A stretch of 64,000 nucleotides of DNA from Mucilaginibacter rubeus (GTDB lineage: Bacteria; Bacteroidota; Bacteroidia; Sphingobacteriales; Sphingobacteriaceae): the NCBI RefSeq assembly GCF_014643835.1, contig NZ_BMKD01000001.1:1116001-1180000 (forward strand). The letters are read 5' to 3'. Of the stretch, positions 42,737-50,809 are shown piece by piece; the first letter of the stretch is position 1; each line of letters begins with the position of its first letter. The position numbers were made by a program, and so were the translations under genes. Below the pieces are notes generated by a model. It did no database searches. It had not been told where the DNA came from and saw only the letters and a program-made list of their open reading frames with translations.

Positions 42737-45194
42737 CTTTTATACTATTAGTTTGTGTAATGAAAGCAGACAGGGACTTCCCGCTGCTTTTGAAGTCTGC
42801 GATAAAGGCGTCAAGTCCGTCCGGGTAAGATCCATATTGCCTCACATAGCGTTCAACGGCAGACTTCTCAGGTTTCTCCGTGGTGTAAGTCAGGTATTGT
42901 TGCAGTGAAACTTCAACGCCGTATACTTCACCGACAGCACCACGACGGATGTACACTTCCTTAAAGCGTCCCCGGTTTCCCGTGTTATCAAGTTGATTGA
43001 TCGTAAATATTTTCCGCCTTTCCGTTTCATTGATAGAGAGCAGGGCGGCGATCTCGTTATAATTGTCTTTAAATTTTGTCTGGTCCAGCAGGCAAACTGT
43101 ATCCGAATTATTGATGATGCTGTCTTTTACTACGGCATTTCCAATGATATCCCCTAGCTCCTGTGTGACGACTATAGCTTCGCCCCAGAATTTACGAACG
43201 GTTTTATAGAGGTAAAGTAAGTATCCAGCCATTAACGGACTTGCAATTGCCTTCCATGCCTCCTCGACAACCAGCGTTTTTCGCCTGTCCGAGCGGTAAC
43301 GCATCTTTTGGATAAAGACGTCCATAATGATCAGGGTCACAATCGGAAAAAGGATCTTATGTTCTTTGATACTATCGATCTCAAATACAATAAAGCGCTC
43401 GTTAAACAATGAACGGTCAGCTTCCTTATTCAGGATAGTGGCGAATTCTCCGCCCCGGTAAAACTTCTTCAGCACATAACGAAATTCATCGAAATCAAAC
43501 ACAATCTTTTCTTCTGTCCTGATCCGGGGAATATGTTCCAGTGCGAACTCGTAGAAAGTATTAAAGCTTAATTCACCGTCCCTGGCGAAGAACTCACTGT
43601 AATAGGCGGCGACCACACTCGCGACGACATCCCTTTCAACCGGACTGAAGGCCCCGTCCGCTCCTTTCCATGCTACCCCGATCAGCGTACACAGAAAATC
43701 CTTTTTTTCAATATTATATTCCGTTTGATCGATACGGAAAGGGTTCATGGTTATAGGCTTCTGATCGGTATAGGTGATGTACTTTCCGTTATAATAGGAA
43801 CAAAGACCGCTATAGGAATGGCCTGTATCAACGATAACCATATCCATGTTGTACAGCATATACTGTTCGATCAGGCTTGACATAAAAAAGGACTTACCCG
43901 AGCCTGAAGGCCCTAAACAGAACCGGTTCCTGTTATTGATGCGCCCAGTTCGCATAGGCAGATCAGAAAGATCTATCCCGATAGGCACACCCTGCCTGTC
44001 GGTAAAACGCAGAAGAAAATCAGAGGGCTCATCTTTAGGAAGGGATTCCTTGAAAAAGAAACAAAGGGCCGCATCACAAGTGGTCAGGAACCAGTCATAA
44101 TCCTTCAATTCCACGCCATTCCCAGGCAGGGCTGTCCTGAAAAGTTCCAGTTGATTGTAAGCATTCCTGCTGGGAATGATACCGAGCTGAAACAAAGACG
44201 CTTCAATAAAATTAATCGCCTTTTGGACGGCTGAATTCCCCGCTGTGACAACAATATTAAAATGGCAGTTGACCAGCATCTGGTTCTCGCGGGCTACATC
44301 GTTCAGCAAATGATCGATATCTTCCACGCAAAGCAGGTTTGCGGGATCAGGAATCCCTGAATGGCGCTTCTTTTTCTGCTCCAGCTTTCTAAGGGTCGCC
44401 ACCTGGTTTGGAATTTCGATAAGCTGGTTAAACAGGATGGCATCCGCCCCGGGAACCTTAAACAGGAAAGAAAGCAAATCCACCGGAAAGCCGCGCATAC
44501 TTTCCTTTTCATTCAGTTCGGTGTGTGCAGTTACCTCGATGGGGAGATCAATATGATCGATATTGACAAGACTGATACAGCGCACTGACCTTTCCCCTAT
44601 TTTCAACTCGGTTTCCGAGGGCTGAATATTGTCGAGCGCCAGGGAACCTTTACTGAAATTCATGTTGAGCACCTGCAGGACAAATTGGTTAAGCTCAGCC
44701 TCACGCATCGCATGGGCTGATGGGAGGATGCCGATGACTTTCCCGACCGCATGCCGAAAGTCCGCGAGCATATGCGCATTATAGGCATAAAAAGCCCCCC
44801 TTTTTACCATTCTGGTTATGGTAAGATAAGTGCTTACTTCCAGGCATTCGCGGCCTTCGAAATGTGCATTGTAGCGTTTCTGCAGGTATTCGTTTGCGGG
44901 CGGACTTCGATATGGATACCTGCTGATCACATCTTGCTTCTGCAGGATATAGCCATCGCCCAGGATTTTAACAACATTGATCAGCTGACGATGAAATTCC
45001 TCGTAGCCGGCCGGGTAGGCGGAAAACCGAACAACCGGATTTTCCATACGGATGACCACAGAACATTCCCCGTTGAGGCCGATCAGGAGATCGTAATCAT
45101 CACTTTGATCAACGCCGGCATAGGGTATATTAAACAGGTTTTTGACGCCCATAACGATTGAGGATAAAAATTTTTGAAGTGCGGTTTTTTGCAT
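42723..45194 (-). CDS. traG: Conjugation ATPase TraG (VirB4-like)
   Basis: 823 aa from the ATG at 45194; an upstream TTG at 45245 is less likely. Walker A FCLGPSGSGKSFFMSSLIEQY, Walker B RKTLVVEEAWKAI, and a downstream TQELGDIIGNAVVKDSIINNSD segment. It powers assembly of the conjugative pilus and channel. Length is usual for Bacteroidota TraG. It overlaps traF by 65 bp. Confidence 0.9.
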   Translation of the reverse strand: MQKTALQKFLSSIVMGVKNLFNIPYAGVDQSDDYDLLIGLNGECSVVIRMENPVVRFSAYPAGYEEFHRQLINVVKILGDGYILQKQDVISRYPYRSPPANEYLQKRYNAHFEGRECLEVSTYLTITRMVKRGAFYAYNAHMLADFRHAVGKVIGILPSAHAMREAELNQFVLQVLNMNFSKGSLALDNIQPSETELKIGERSVRCISLVNIDHIDLPIEVTAHTELNEKESMRGFPVDLLSFLFKVPGADAILFNQLIEIPNQVATLRKLEQKKKRHSGIPDPANLLCVEDIDHLLNDVARENQMLVNCHFNIVVTAGNSAVQKAINFIEASLFQLGIIPSRNAYNQLELFRTALPGNGVELKDYDWFLTTCDAALCFFFKESLPKDEPSDFLLRFTDRQGVPIGIDLSDLPMRTGRINNRNRFCLGPSGSGKSFFMSSLIEQYMLYNMDMVIVDTGHSYSGLCSYYNGKYITYTDQKPITMNPFRIDQTEYNIEKKDFLCTLIGVAWKGADGAFSPVERDVVASVVAAYYSEFFARDGELSFNTFYEFALEHIPRIRTEEKIVFDFDEFRYVLKKFYRGGEFATILNKEADRSLFNERFIVFEIDSIKEHKILFPIVTLIIMDVFIQKMRYRSDRRKTLVVEEAWKAIASPLMAGYLLYLYKTVRKFWGEAIVVTQELGDIIGNAVVKDSIINNSDTVCLLDQTKFKDNYNEIAALLSINETERRKIFTINQLDNTGNRGRFKEVYIRRGAVGEVYGVEVSLQQYLTYTTEKPEKSAVERYVRQYGSYPDGLDAFIADFKSSGKSLSAFITQTNSIKDGFS

Positions 45195-45417
45195 GAAGCC
45201 CGCCTTTTTGTCTGGCAGCAGTGTAAAGGAGCCCTCCTGCGACAAAGCCGATTAGGACAAGTGCGCCTAACCACATATTGATCATGGTCATCGTAAGGGC
45301 ACCGAATACAAGCCCTGCCAGCAGGGAAGCAATACCCCAGTAAATAAACTTACCTCTGAAGCCTTTGAAAATAAGGGGCTGCTGGAGCCCCTTATAAACC
45401 GGATATTTCCTGGCCAT
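45130..45417 (-). CDS. traF: Conjugative transposon protein TraF (DUF4133)
   Basis: 95 aa from ATG 45417 (MARKYPVYKGLQQPLIFKGFRG). Two hydrophobic helices (YWGIASLLAGLVFGALTM, and NMWLGALVLIGFVAGGLLY), VirB3-like. The start overlaps the traE stop (TAATG). The basic C-terminus (FILNRYGRQKPV) is cytoplasmic. Confidence 0.85.
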   Translation of the reverse strand: MARKYPVYKGLQQPLIFKGFRGKFIYWGIASLLAGLVFGALTMTMINMWLGALVLIGFVAGGLLYTAARQKGGLHAKNRTSKIFILNRYGRQKPV

Positions 45418-45722
45418 TACAATCCAAAGAAAGCTTTGATGATCAATGCGGAAACTACCAGGAAGACTGCTGATCCTCCCCATCCCATCAACTCTTTGTT
45501 GATGTCCTGATCACCCGAGTTCCACTTCGAATAAACACGGATGGCACCCACTATGCCAACTATACCGCCAATAACGAGCGTGATGTTGGTGACCGGGGCA
45601 ATGTAGGTTTTAAGTGTTGTTGTTGCGGTGTTCAACCCGTTCACACCATTTTGCGCGAACGCAGGAGCAGTAAGGGCCAGCAACAAGGCCAGTACCCATA
45701 ACTTTTTTGTTTTTGTAAACAT
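45417..45722 (-). CDS. traE: Conjugative transposon protein TraE (DUF4134, VirB2-like)
   Basis: 101 aa. Signal peptide (MFTKTKKLWVLALLLALTAPAFAQ). Two hydrophobic helices (PVTNITLVIGGIVGIVGAIRVYSKW and ELMGWGGSAVFLVVSALIIKAFFGL) with GDQDINKEL between them, the DUF4134 layout. Probable pilin-type or membrane subunit of the T4SS. First gene of the traE-F-G-I-J block. Confidence 0.87.
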   Translation of the reverse strand: MFTKTKKLWVLALLLALTAPAFAQNGVNGLNTATTTLKTYIAPVTNITLVIGGIVGIVGAIRVYSKWNSGDQDINKELMGWGGSAVFLVVSALIIKAFFGL

Positions 45723-46125
45723 TAAAGAGGAGAAAAAATGAAGGCGGAGATCTTTTAGGCCAGCCGGGAGACGGCAGGCTATGGTAAAGGGCCGTTCAGA
45801 TCACGAACAACGCCCCTGCGGGATTACCCGAAAGAAAAAGGCTTGAGGCGCCATATGAGCCGGATTTCGGCTATGAGAAGAAAATATTCCAGGAATCTTT
45901 TACAGGCGAAAGCGACACGCCAAAGAAAGCAGGGCATTCAGATTCCGAATGATGCCGGCAAAATAGATGGCGTTTAAGCGGTAGTCCGCTCCAAATTGGA
46001 TTAATGGCCATTTATCGAAAATTCCGGCATACATATAAATTATAAAAGCAACCGCCTGGTCGGCTCAATCAGAGCAAGCAGCAGGCTGGTTAGTGCAAGC
46101 GGGTCAATAAGCTAACACGCGTGGT
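45723..46125 (-). promoter_or_regulatory. 400-bp noncoding region upstream of traE
   Basis: No credible gene on either strand. It must contain the leader of the main tra operon, since the next gene upstream ends at 46126. Short GC-rich inverted words (GGCCAGCCGGGAGAC...CGGCAGGCT, GGGCGTTGTTCG) could form RNA hairpins. No TAnnTTTG box was found on the minus strand. RteC-like control of tra transcription in CTnDOT suggests a regulated leader (inference). Confidence 0.4.
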
Positions 46126-46410
46126 TCAGAAACTGACCGCCTTGATATATTCAACAGATTCATCCCTGGCAAGGTTAAACAGGTCTTTAAGGGACACACC
46201 ACCAGAAGCTATTACGGGAGATTCTGTTCTTAAGGCAGCCGGTTCATCTTGCACCATGTGTACCGGCTCATCATCAGGAATAAAAGTAAGTTCCTGTTTA
46301 TCATCGGGATGTCCGGTGTGTTTGGCCCGGAAAAGGTCCCATAAAATCAGGATTGCATAATAGCAGGTATAGATACCTAATAACCAAACGGTAAATTTTA
46401 TCCAGTTCAT
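46126..46410 (-). CDS. Single-pass membrane protein, 94 aa
   Basis: Not recognised. One N-terminal helix (WIKFTVWLLGIYTCYYAILILWDLF), then an acidic, disordered linker and a short amphipathic helix (SLKDLFNLARDESVEYIKA). Positioned where traD lies in related elements. The ATG overlaps the stop of the next gene upstream by 4 bp. Confidence 0.6.
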   Translation of the reverse strand: MNWIKFTVWLLGIYTCYYAILILWDLFRAKHTGHPDDKQELTFIPDDEPVHMVQDEPAALRTESPVIASGGVSLKDLFNLARDESVEYIKAVSF

Positions 46411-46802
46411 AACATTGTATTTTGCATGTAATTCCGGATCACTGTGATCAGTTCCGGTTGGGTTTCAAAAAGATGATCAACAGCGAATGCGATCAGTTTG
46501 CTCATATCTACTTTGGTGGCCAGCTTGAATTTATTAAGCCTTTCGACGGTCAGTTTATCAAACCTGACGTGGACAAGATTCCTGTTTTTGCTGTTGTCGT
46601 ATCGATATAGGGTGCGAAGGATACTGCCATCATCAGGTATTATCAAGTCGTCCGGCAGGATGCGGGGCGCCTTCTTGTCATATTCCCCGGTTGATGCTCC
46701 GGGATCAGGAGCTGGTTTGGATTTCATATTTTTTTCTATCAGGGCGCTTCGAACAGCAATCCAGCTACCCAATAGGATTAACCCTGTTTTAACATATTTC
46801 AT
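46407..46802 (-). CDS. DUF3408-like RHH protein, copy 2
   Basis: 131 aa. The N-terminus is hydrophobic (VKTGLILLGSWIAVRSALI), unusual for the family. The C-terminal ~75 residues read as a ribbon-helix-helix: strand NLVHVRFDKL, helix TVERLNKFKLA, turn, helix DMSKLIAFAVDHLF. It is a paralogue of the next gene upstream (LMEYDNS/LYRYDNS; NKFKIATGVDV/NKFKLATKVDM; FVAFAVRHLI/LIAFAVDHLF). With the membrane segment it could tether DNA to the membrane (inference). Confidence 0.7.
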   Translation of the reverse strand: MKYVKTGLILLGSWIAVRSALIEKNMKSKPAPDPGASTGEYDKKAPRILPDDLIIPDDGSILRTLYRYDNSKNRNLVHVRFDKLTVERLNKFKLATKVDMSKLIAFAVDHLFETQPELITVIRNYMQNTML

Positions 46803-47158
46803 AAACTTGAATTTTGAATAAACTGTTTAATTACTGTTTTTAGCTCAGGATTATTGCTGATCAAATGCCTGACAGCGAAAGCCACAAACCTGGTGACGTC
46901 AACGCCTGTAGCTATTTTGAATTTATTGATAAAGTCGGCAGACTCCTTATCCAGCCTGAAATGAACCATTGTTTTATGATCGCTGTTATCATACTCCATT
47001 AGTTCGGTTAATATTGGGCTGCGAATTGTTCTTTCCCTCTTGGCAGTGGCCTTTTTTGATGGCTCAGTTTCAGTTTTTTTTGCCTCGGCCGTGGCTTTCT
47101 CCGCAGTTTTTGCCATTTGCTCGCGGAGTTGGCTGGCTAAAGATTTCATTTTTTCCAT
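46799..47158 (-). CDS. DUF3408-like RHH protein, copy 1
   Basis: 119 aa. N-terminal basic coiled region (KMKSLASQLREQMAKTAEKATAEAKKTE), then RHH region: KTMVHFRLDKESADFINKFKIATGVDVTRFVAFAVRHLI. Next to a ParA-like ATPase, an RHH protein is the usual partner (ParB-like centromere binder) in type Ib and delta/omega partition. This is the TraB/TraC place in CTnDOT-like operons, where function is unknown. It overlaps the ParA-like gene by 13 bp. Confidence 0.75.
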   Translation of the reverse strand: MEKMKSLASQLREQMAKTAEKATAEAKKTETEPSKKATAKRERTIRSPILTELMEYDNSDHKTMVHFRLDKESADFINKFKIATGVDVTRFVAFAVRHLISNNPELKTVIKQFIQNSSL

Positions 47159-47772
47159 AGGCGGTCTGCAAATATTTCTTCGAGAACCGGAGCTATAACC
47201 GGGTACAGGGACAATGGCATCTGAAAAGTTGTAATGCGCTGGAAATCGATCTTGTCGGGCAAGGGCCGCGTGATCCTGCCAAATTTCGAGAGCTGTTCAT
47301 TAACCTCCGACATGATCTCAAATTTGACGTTGGCCTTGATACGGTTCGGAATAAAAACCACATCGATTTTAGGGTTCACTTTTTTTATAACTACGGTAAA
47401 CAGCACTGTAGATTCAAAAGTAAATTCTTCATATGCGAATGGGCAAATCACCATATCCGCGGATTTGAACACCGGAAGGAGACCATCATCATCCAGTTTG
47501 CCGGGCAGGTCGATCAATATTGCGTCATTCTTGCTTTTCGTAAGCACGGGGCTCAGCATGGGAAAAGTCTCCAGCGTCGAAGGGATTACTTCATATGGTT
47601 CCGCATTCTCAAGGACTTTCGCCTTTTCGTATTTCTGTGAAACTGACTGCTGATAATCCATGTCAATTATAGTGACCGGCCATTGTTTAGCCAGGCTCAG
47701 GTAATTTCCTGACAGAACGGTAAGCGTACTTTTTCCAACGCCTCCTTTTTGGTTTCCGAATAAACATATCAT
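47146..47772 (-). CDS. traA: ParA/MinD-family ATPase TraA
   Basis: 208 aa. Deviant Walker A near the N-terminus: FGNQKGGVGKSTLTVLSG with both Lys; Walker A' IDMDYQQS; switch II ILIDLPGKLDDDG. It lacks the N-terminal DNA-binding extension of type Ia ParA. Length and short form match partition ATPases such as delta. It lies just after mobB and just before the RHH genes. Confidence 0.87.
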   Translation of the reverse strand: MICLFGNQKGGVGKSTLTVLSGNYLSLAKQWPVTIIDMDYQQSVSQKYEKAKVLENAEPYEVIPSTLETFPMLSPVLTKSKNDAILIDLPGKLDDDGLLPVFKSADMVICPFAYEEFTFESTVLFTVVIKKVNPKIDVVFIPNRIKANVKFEIMSEVNEQLSKFGRITRPLPDKIDFQRITTFQMPLSLYPVIAPVLEEIFADRLWKK

Positions 47773-47807
47773 AATTTTTGAATAGTGAAGTTTAACAATA
47801 CGGTTCG

Positions 47808-48803
47808 TCAGCGCGTATTTACCCTCGCCTTTTTCATCCTCCTGCGTTTCATTCCCAGTACCTGTTGATCATCAACATCGTCAGCGATTATAATGGGGCC
47901 GATCAGGCCCTCAACAGAAGTATATTCGCTGTAATAGCCAGGCTCTCCATCATATGGATGACTATCTTCCCTGAAATCCGGGGCAATTAACGGGGGTGTG
48001 TGATTCGCGCAACTTTCCAGCAGCAACTTAAGACTGAGGATCTCGCTGCCCTTAAAAACCTGTTTGGTGCGGTGGTCAATGACTGTATATCCATAAGGCT
48101 TTTTGCCTTCCGACGAATGAAAGATAAGATCAACATTATATGTCTCCTTCATGACCCGGATAAAATCCCCTTTGTATTTTTCCGAATTAAAAAGTGTTTT
48201 GAGTGCTTCGATCCGTTCTCTATCAGGGACGTACTTATCGATCTTTCGTTGCAGCTTATCTTTATCGCGGTAGTCACGGCCAAGCAATCCGCTATTCTCC
48301 AGGATCATGTAAAACTGGGCTATTGTACTAAAACGATATTGTAAAGCGAAGGTATAACCGAGCACCTTGTCGATACTTTTTAACGCCCTGTCACGTTCAA
48401 AATCGCGATTGATCTGTATGCCGTTTTTATCAATCCTGGAGCTGACCATATGTACATGATTATTGTTGGTGTCCTTATGAAAAACGACGAGATAGGGCTG
48501 ATTGCCGTAGCCCATCTCCTTCAGCCACATTTCTGCCGTCTTTGTGAGCTCATGTTTATCATAATTTCGCCCTGACGCGGAAATCACGGCGTGAAACTGC
48601 GTGTTCTTCTTTACCCTGGTGTTTTGGGAGGAAATCATCAATAGGTAATTGATCAAATCCTGTGGGCGCGGATGGTTCAATCCCTGTAATGCACCAAAGT
48701 TGGCTTTCAACATCAGTTCTCCCCTGTTCAGGTCCATTTTATCTGTGTTATACCGGACTCCTGCAAAAGTCATCGAAGGTTTCTCAAGAATATGTGCGAT
48801 CAT
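47808..48803 (-). CDS. mobB: Relaxase MobB (MOBP-type)
   Basis: 331 aa from ATG 48803 (MIAHILEKPS); a frame 36 bp longer is less likely. Relaxase signatures: Tyr in FAGVRYNTDKM, NTQFHAVISASGRNYD, and the metal-binding NNNHVHMVSSRID (HxH). It nicks oriT and pilots the strand. Usual length for Bacteroidota MobB. It is separated from mobA by a 418-bp repeat array, whereas the two genes are normally tightly coupled. Confidence 0.88.
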   Translation of the reverse strand: MIAHILEKPSMTFAGVRYNTDKMDLNRGELMLKANFGALQGLNHPRPQDLINYLLMISSQNTRVKKNTQFHAVISASGRNYDKHELTKTAEMWLKEMGYGNQPYLVVFHKDTNNNHVHMVSSRIDKNGIQINRDFERDRALKSIDKVLGYTFALQYRFSTIAQFYMILENSGLLGRDYRDKDKLQRKIDKYVPDRERIEALKTLFNSEKYKGDFIRVMKETYNVDLIFHSSEGKKPYGYTVIDHRTKQVFKGSEILSLKLLLESCANHTPPLIAPDFREDSHPYDGEPGYYSEYTSVEGLIGPIIIADDVDDQQVLGMKRRRMKKARVNTR

Positions 48804-48833
48804 GAGTATAGAAAATAGATTGGTAAACCGCAG

Positions 48834-49182
48834 GATCAAAAGAACAGCCGATCACTTCGTCACTTTAACAGGAGATCATGCTATCAGCTCTGCCTAACTG
48901 ATGATCACGGGATCAACCGATCATGATATTAAATGACCAGCTTAACGGAAAATCATGCTATTAGTGGCTCTGCCTAACGTACGATCAACAGATCATTCGA
49001 TCTTGATAACAAATGTGCTCACGATCATCATAACTGGCGATCAATCCATCAAAAGATCGGCTGATCTGCTGCGTATGCGATCTTCCGATCAGCTTATCTT
49101 CGGAACATGTGAACCAAAGAACCGGATATCACCATATCTTTGGAGCAGCATATCAACCAATCATCAGATCGTGATATCTGAT
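48834..49182. repeat. Tandem octamer array, consensus GATCANNN
   Basis: Units of exactly 8 bp fill the mobA-mobB intergenic gap. GATC occurs at 48834, 48850, 48874, 48903, 48911, 48919, 48983, 48991, 48999, 49023, 49039, 49055, 49063, 49079, 49087 and 49167. Of 15 intervals, all but one (29) are multiples of 8. In-between units keep the same phase with TATC, AATC, CATC, GAAC or TAAC at their start, so position 4 is nearly always C. A 5-base slip at 48898-48902 splits the array into ~8 and ~35 units. It has no coding potential (8 is not a multiple of 3). It looks like a cooperative binding array for a protein such as an RHH factor. Confidence 0.9.
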
Positions 49183-49220
49183 AGCCTTACCGCGGCATTT
49201 TTTTTAAAAATTGATGGAAT

Positions 49221-49631
49221 CTAACGTCCCATAGCCCTGATGATTTTTCGGAAGGTAGCCTCCAGCACCTGCTGAACTTTAATATAATCATTAAACAGGT
49301 AGTTAAACCGGTCGACAATCAAGGGATCCAGCTGGCCTTTCAGGTTGAGGACATTGGCATGCTTTGCCAGTTGATTAATATTATTGCCAATACGTCCCAT
49401 TTCGGCCCCCACATCATCAAGGTATTTGATAAGCACCCTGGAATTGACGACTATTTTCTGAGTATCAGCCAGGACGCGCATTCTGATAAGCTCCGTTCTT
49501 GATAAGCCCAATTGCTGCTCCAGTTCGACAATTTCCTTAAACTCATCCTCTGTAAACCTGACGTTGATAAACTTAGTCCGCTTCCCCTCTTTCACAGTTG
49601 GGCGCCCCATCAGTTTCTTTAACTCAACCAT
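49221..49631 (-). CDS. mobA: Relaxosome accessory protein MobA (RHH)
   Basis: 136 aa. N-terminal ribbon-helix-helix: TKFINVRFTEDEFKEIVELEQQLGLSRTELIRMRVLA, then an antiparallel helical pair (GAEMGRIGNNINQLAKHAN...). It is a Bacteroidota MobA/MobC-like protein that binds oriT and loads the relaxase. It starts about 28 bp downstream of the candidate oriT hairpins and sits directly next to the octamer array. Confidence 0.87.
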   Translation of the reverse strand: MVELKKLMGRPTVKEGKRTKFINVRFTEDEFKEIVELEQQLGLSRTELIRMRVLADTQKIVVNSRVLIKYLDDVGAEMGRIGNNINQLAKHANVLNLKGQLDPLIVDRFNYLFNDYIKVQQVLEATFRKIIRAMGR

Positions 49632-49659
49632 AGAAAAAACGAGTTGCGAGTTTTTTTTA

Positions 49660-49725
49660 ATCCTCCCGGGAGGGCAAGAGACTTTTTGTGTAACAAAAAG
49701 ACATCTTGCCGTTGAAAAAACAACG
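49660..49725 (+). other. Candidate origin of transfer (oriT)
   Basis: An inverted repeat with outer arms GCAAG/CTTGC and inner arms CTTTTTGT/ACAAAAAG (49674-49689 and 49693-49709). It contains CATCTTG|CC (49702-49710), which fits the MOBP nic consensus YATCYTG|C (RP4 TATCCTG|CC). A 12-bp palindrome CCTCCCGGGAGG lies at 49662-49673 and GTTG/CAAC arms follow at 49711-49724. Position upstream of mobA is where oriT is found in related elements. The nick would be near 49708/49709. Confidence 0.6.
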
Positions 49726-49838
49726 AAATTTTAGCTTATGAATCAGCGATCAGATCGCTGAAATGGAAGTTTCATTTACGGTATTGAGTTCGTTAGCCAG
49801 GGATGTGTTGGCGATTTGAACAAAGTCGCCGGAATGAA

Positions 49839-50786
49839 TTACCCGCCGTAGCTAAATCCATTACCTTCCGGTAAACTGTTGCTGCGTTTTATTTCAGGAT
49901 CAGTTCCTGCAATTTTCAATTGGGCCTTAATTTTATCATTGTAGTCGTTAAATCCGTCATAAACTTTCGAACGGTCTGCCGCGTATGGTAAGGCCTTGAG
50001 AAACTCCCGGGTTGCCAGGATGCCGGCTTTGTCCCTGTCAAAATATACATCAAGGGAAGAAAAGGCCTTAGCCTTATTGATCCCCTGCTGTAAAAGGGAC
50101 AGCGTATTCAAAACGATTATAGAATGCGTGGCGTCAGGATTTTCAAATCGCCAACTCAGAAAGTCGATGAAGCCTTCGAAAACGGCCGCATTTTTCTCAT
50201 GAGCCGGAATAAATGTTATGGCTTTATGTCCCATACAACCTTTGAAATACCTGTTGCGGACCTCCCAGGATTGTTGCTCATTGAGCCAGCCGGCAGCGAA
50301 ATAGTGTTTCCTGACGTTCTTTTCATCTTCCATATAGTAATATACCTCGCTGAGGTAAAATTTGGCGACTTCGTAAACACCGCGGCTTTTGAGGTAATCG
50401 TTAATCGCCGGGTGGTTGCCGATTGGTTTGACCCGTTCAACCACATGGTAGGTTTTCGTCTGTTTTCTCGGGCGTTTCTCCCTTGGAGGGGCGGCATCCA
50501 ATGTACAAAGGTTCTGAATCTTGTTAACCACTCCATTAAAATCCAGGTTCTTCCAGAACATAAGCCCGAAATCGATAATATTCCCTCCCTTACCAATACC
50601 ATGATCGAACCATACGCCGAGGTCATCATTTACAGCAAACGAAGGATTAACGTCGTTATCCCGGATCATGCTGACATACATCTTTTCCTTTCCTCTTTTA
50701 GGTACAGGATGAAATCCTAAACGGGCTAAAAGATCAACAAGCGAGACCTGTTCTTTTATTTCCTTTGCAGTTAGTGAATTTGACAT
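49839..50786 (-). CDS. DNA primase-like protein, degenerate zinc site, Toprim
   Basis: 315 aa. The first ~95 residues follow the CHC2 primase layout (VDLLARLGFHPVPKRGKEKMYVSMIRDNDVNPSFAVNDDLGVWFDHGIGKGGNIIDF), but the zinc Cys/His are replaced. Toprim part: AAVFEGFIDFLSW (Glu) and DVYFDRDKAGILA (DxD). It probably primes replacement-strand synthesis after transfer. Last structural gene of this block, 200 bp upstream of oriT/mobA. Confidence 0.82.
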   Translation of the reverse strand: MSNSLTAKEIKEQVSLVDLLARLGFHPVPKRGKEKMYVSMIRDNDVNPSFAVNDDLGVWFDHGIGKGGNIIDFGLMFWKNLDFNGVVNKIQNLCTLDAAPPREKRPRKQTKTYHVVERVKPIGNHPAINDYLKSRGVYEVAKFYLSEVYYYMEDEKNVRKHYFAAGWLNEQQSWEVRNRYFKGCMGHKAITFIPAHEKNAAVFEGFIDFLSWRFENPDATHSIIVLNTLSLLQQGINKAKAFSSLDVYFDRDKAGILATREFLKALPYAADRSKVYDGFNDYNDKIKAQLKIAGTDPEIKRSNSLPEGNGFSYGG

Positions 50787-50809
50787 AAATAATTATTAAG
50801 CGTTGATGT

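Noticed and set aside
45194-45245. Longer N-terminus of TraG
   Set aside because: It requires a TTG start within traF; the ATG at 45194 has better context.
48834-49182. CRISPR array
   Set aside because: Spacing is 8 bp with degenerate units and no 25-40 bp repeats or spacers; no cas genes are present.
48834-49182. Dam-type GATC cluster as a replication origin
   Set aside because: GATC enrichment is explained by the 8-bp unit. There is no DnaA box, AT-rich unwinding region or replication initiator gene next to it, so a replication origin is not supported.
48955-49224. An 89-codon plus-strand frame with repeated (R)S(T/S)DHSI-like peptides in the octamer array
   Set aside because: It lies wholly in the 8-bp repeat array, starts with no ribosome-binding context, and the peptide repeats are a by-product of GATCA units. 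The array period of 8 is out of step with codons.
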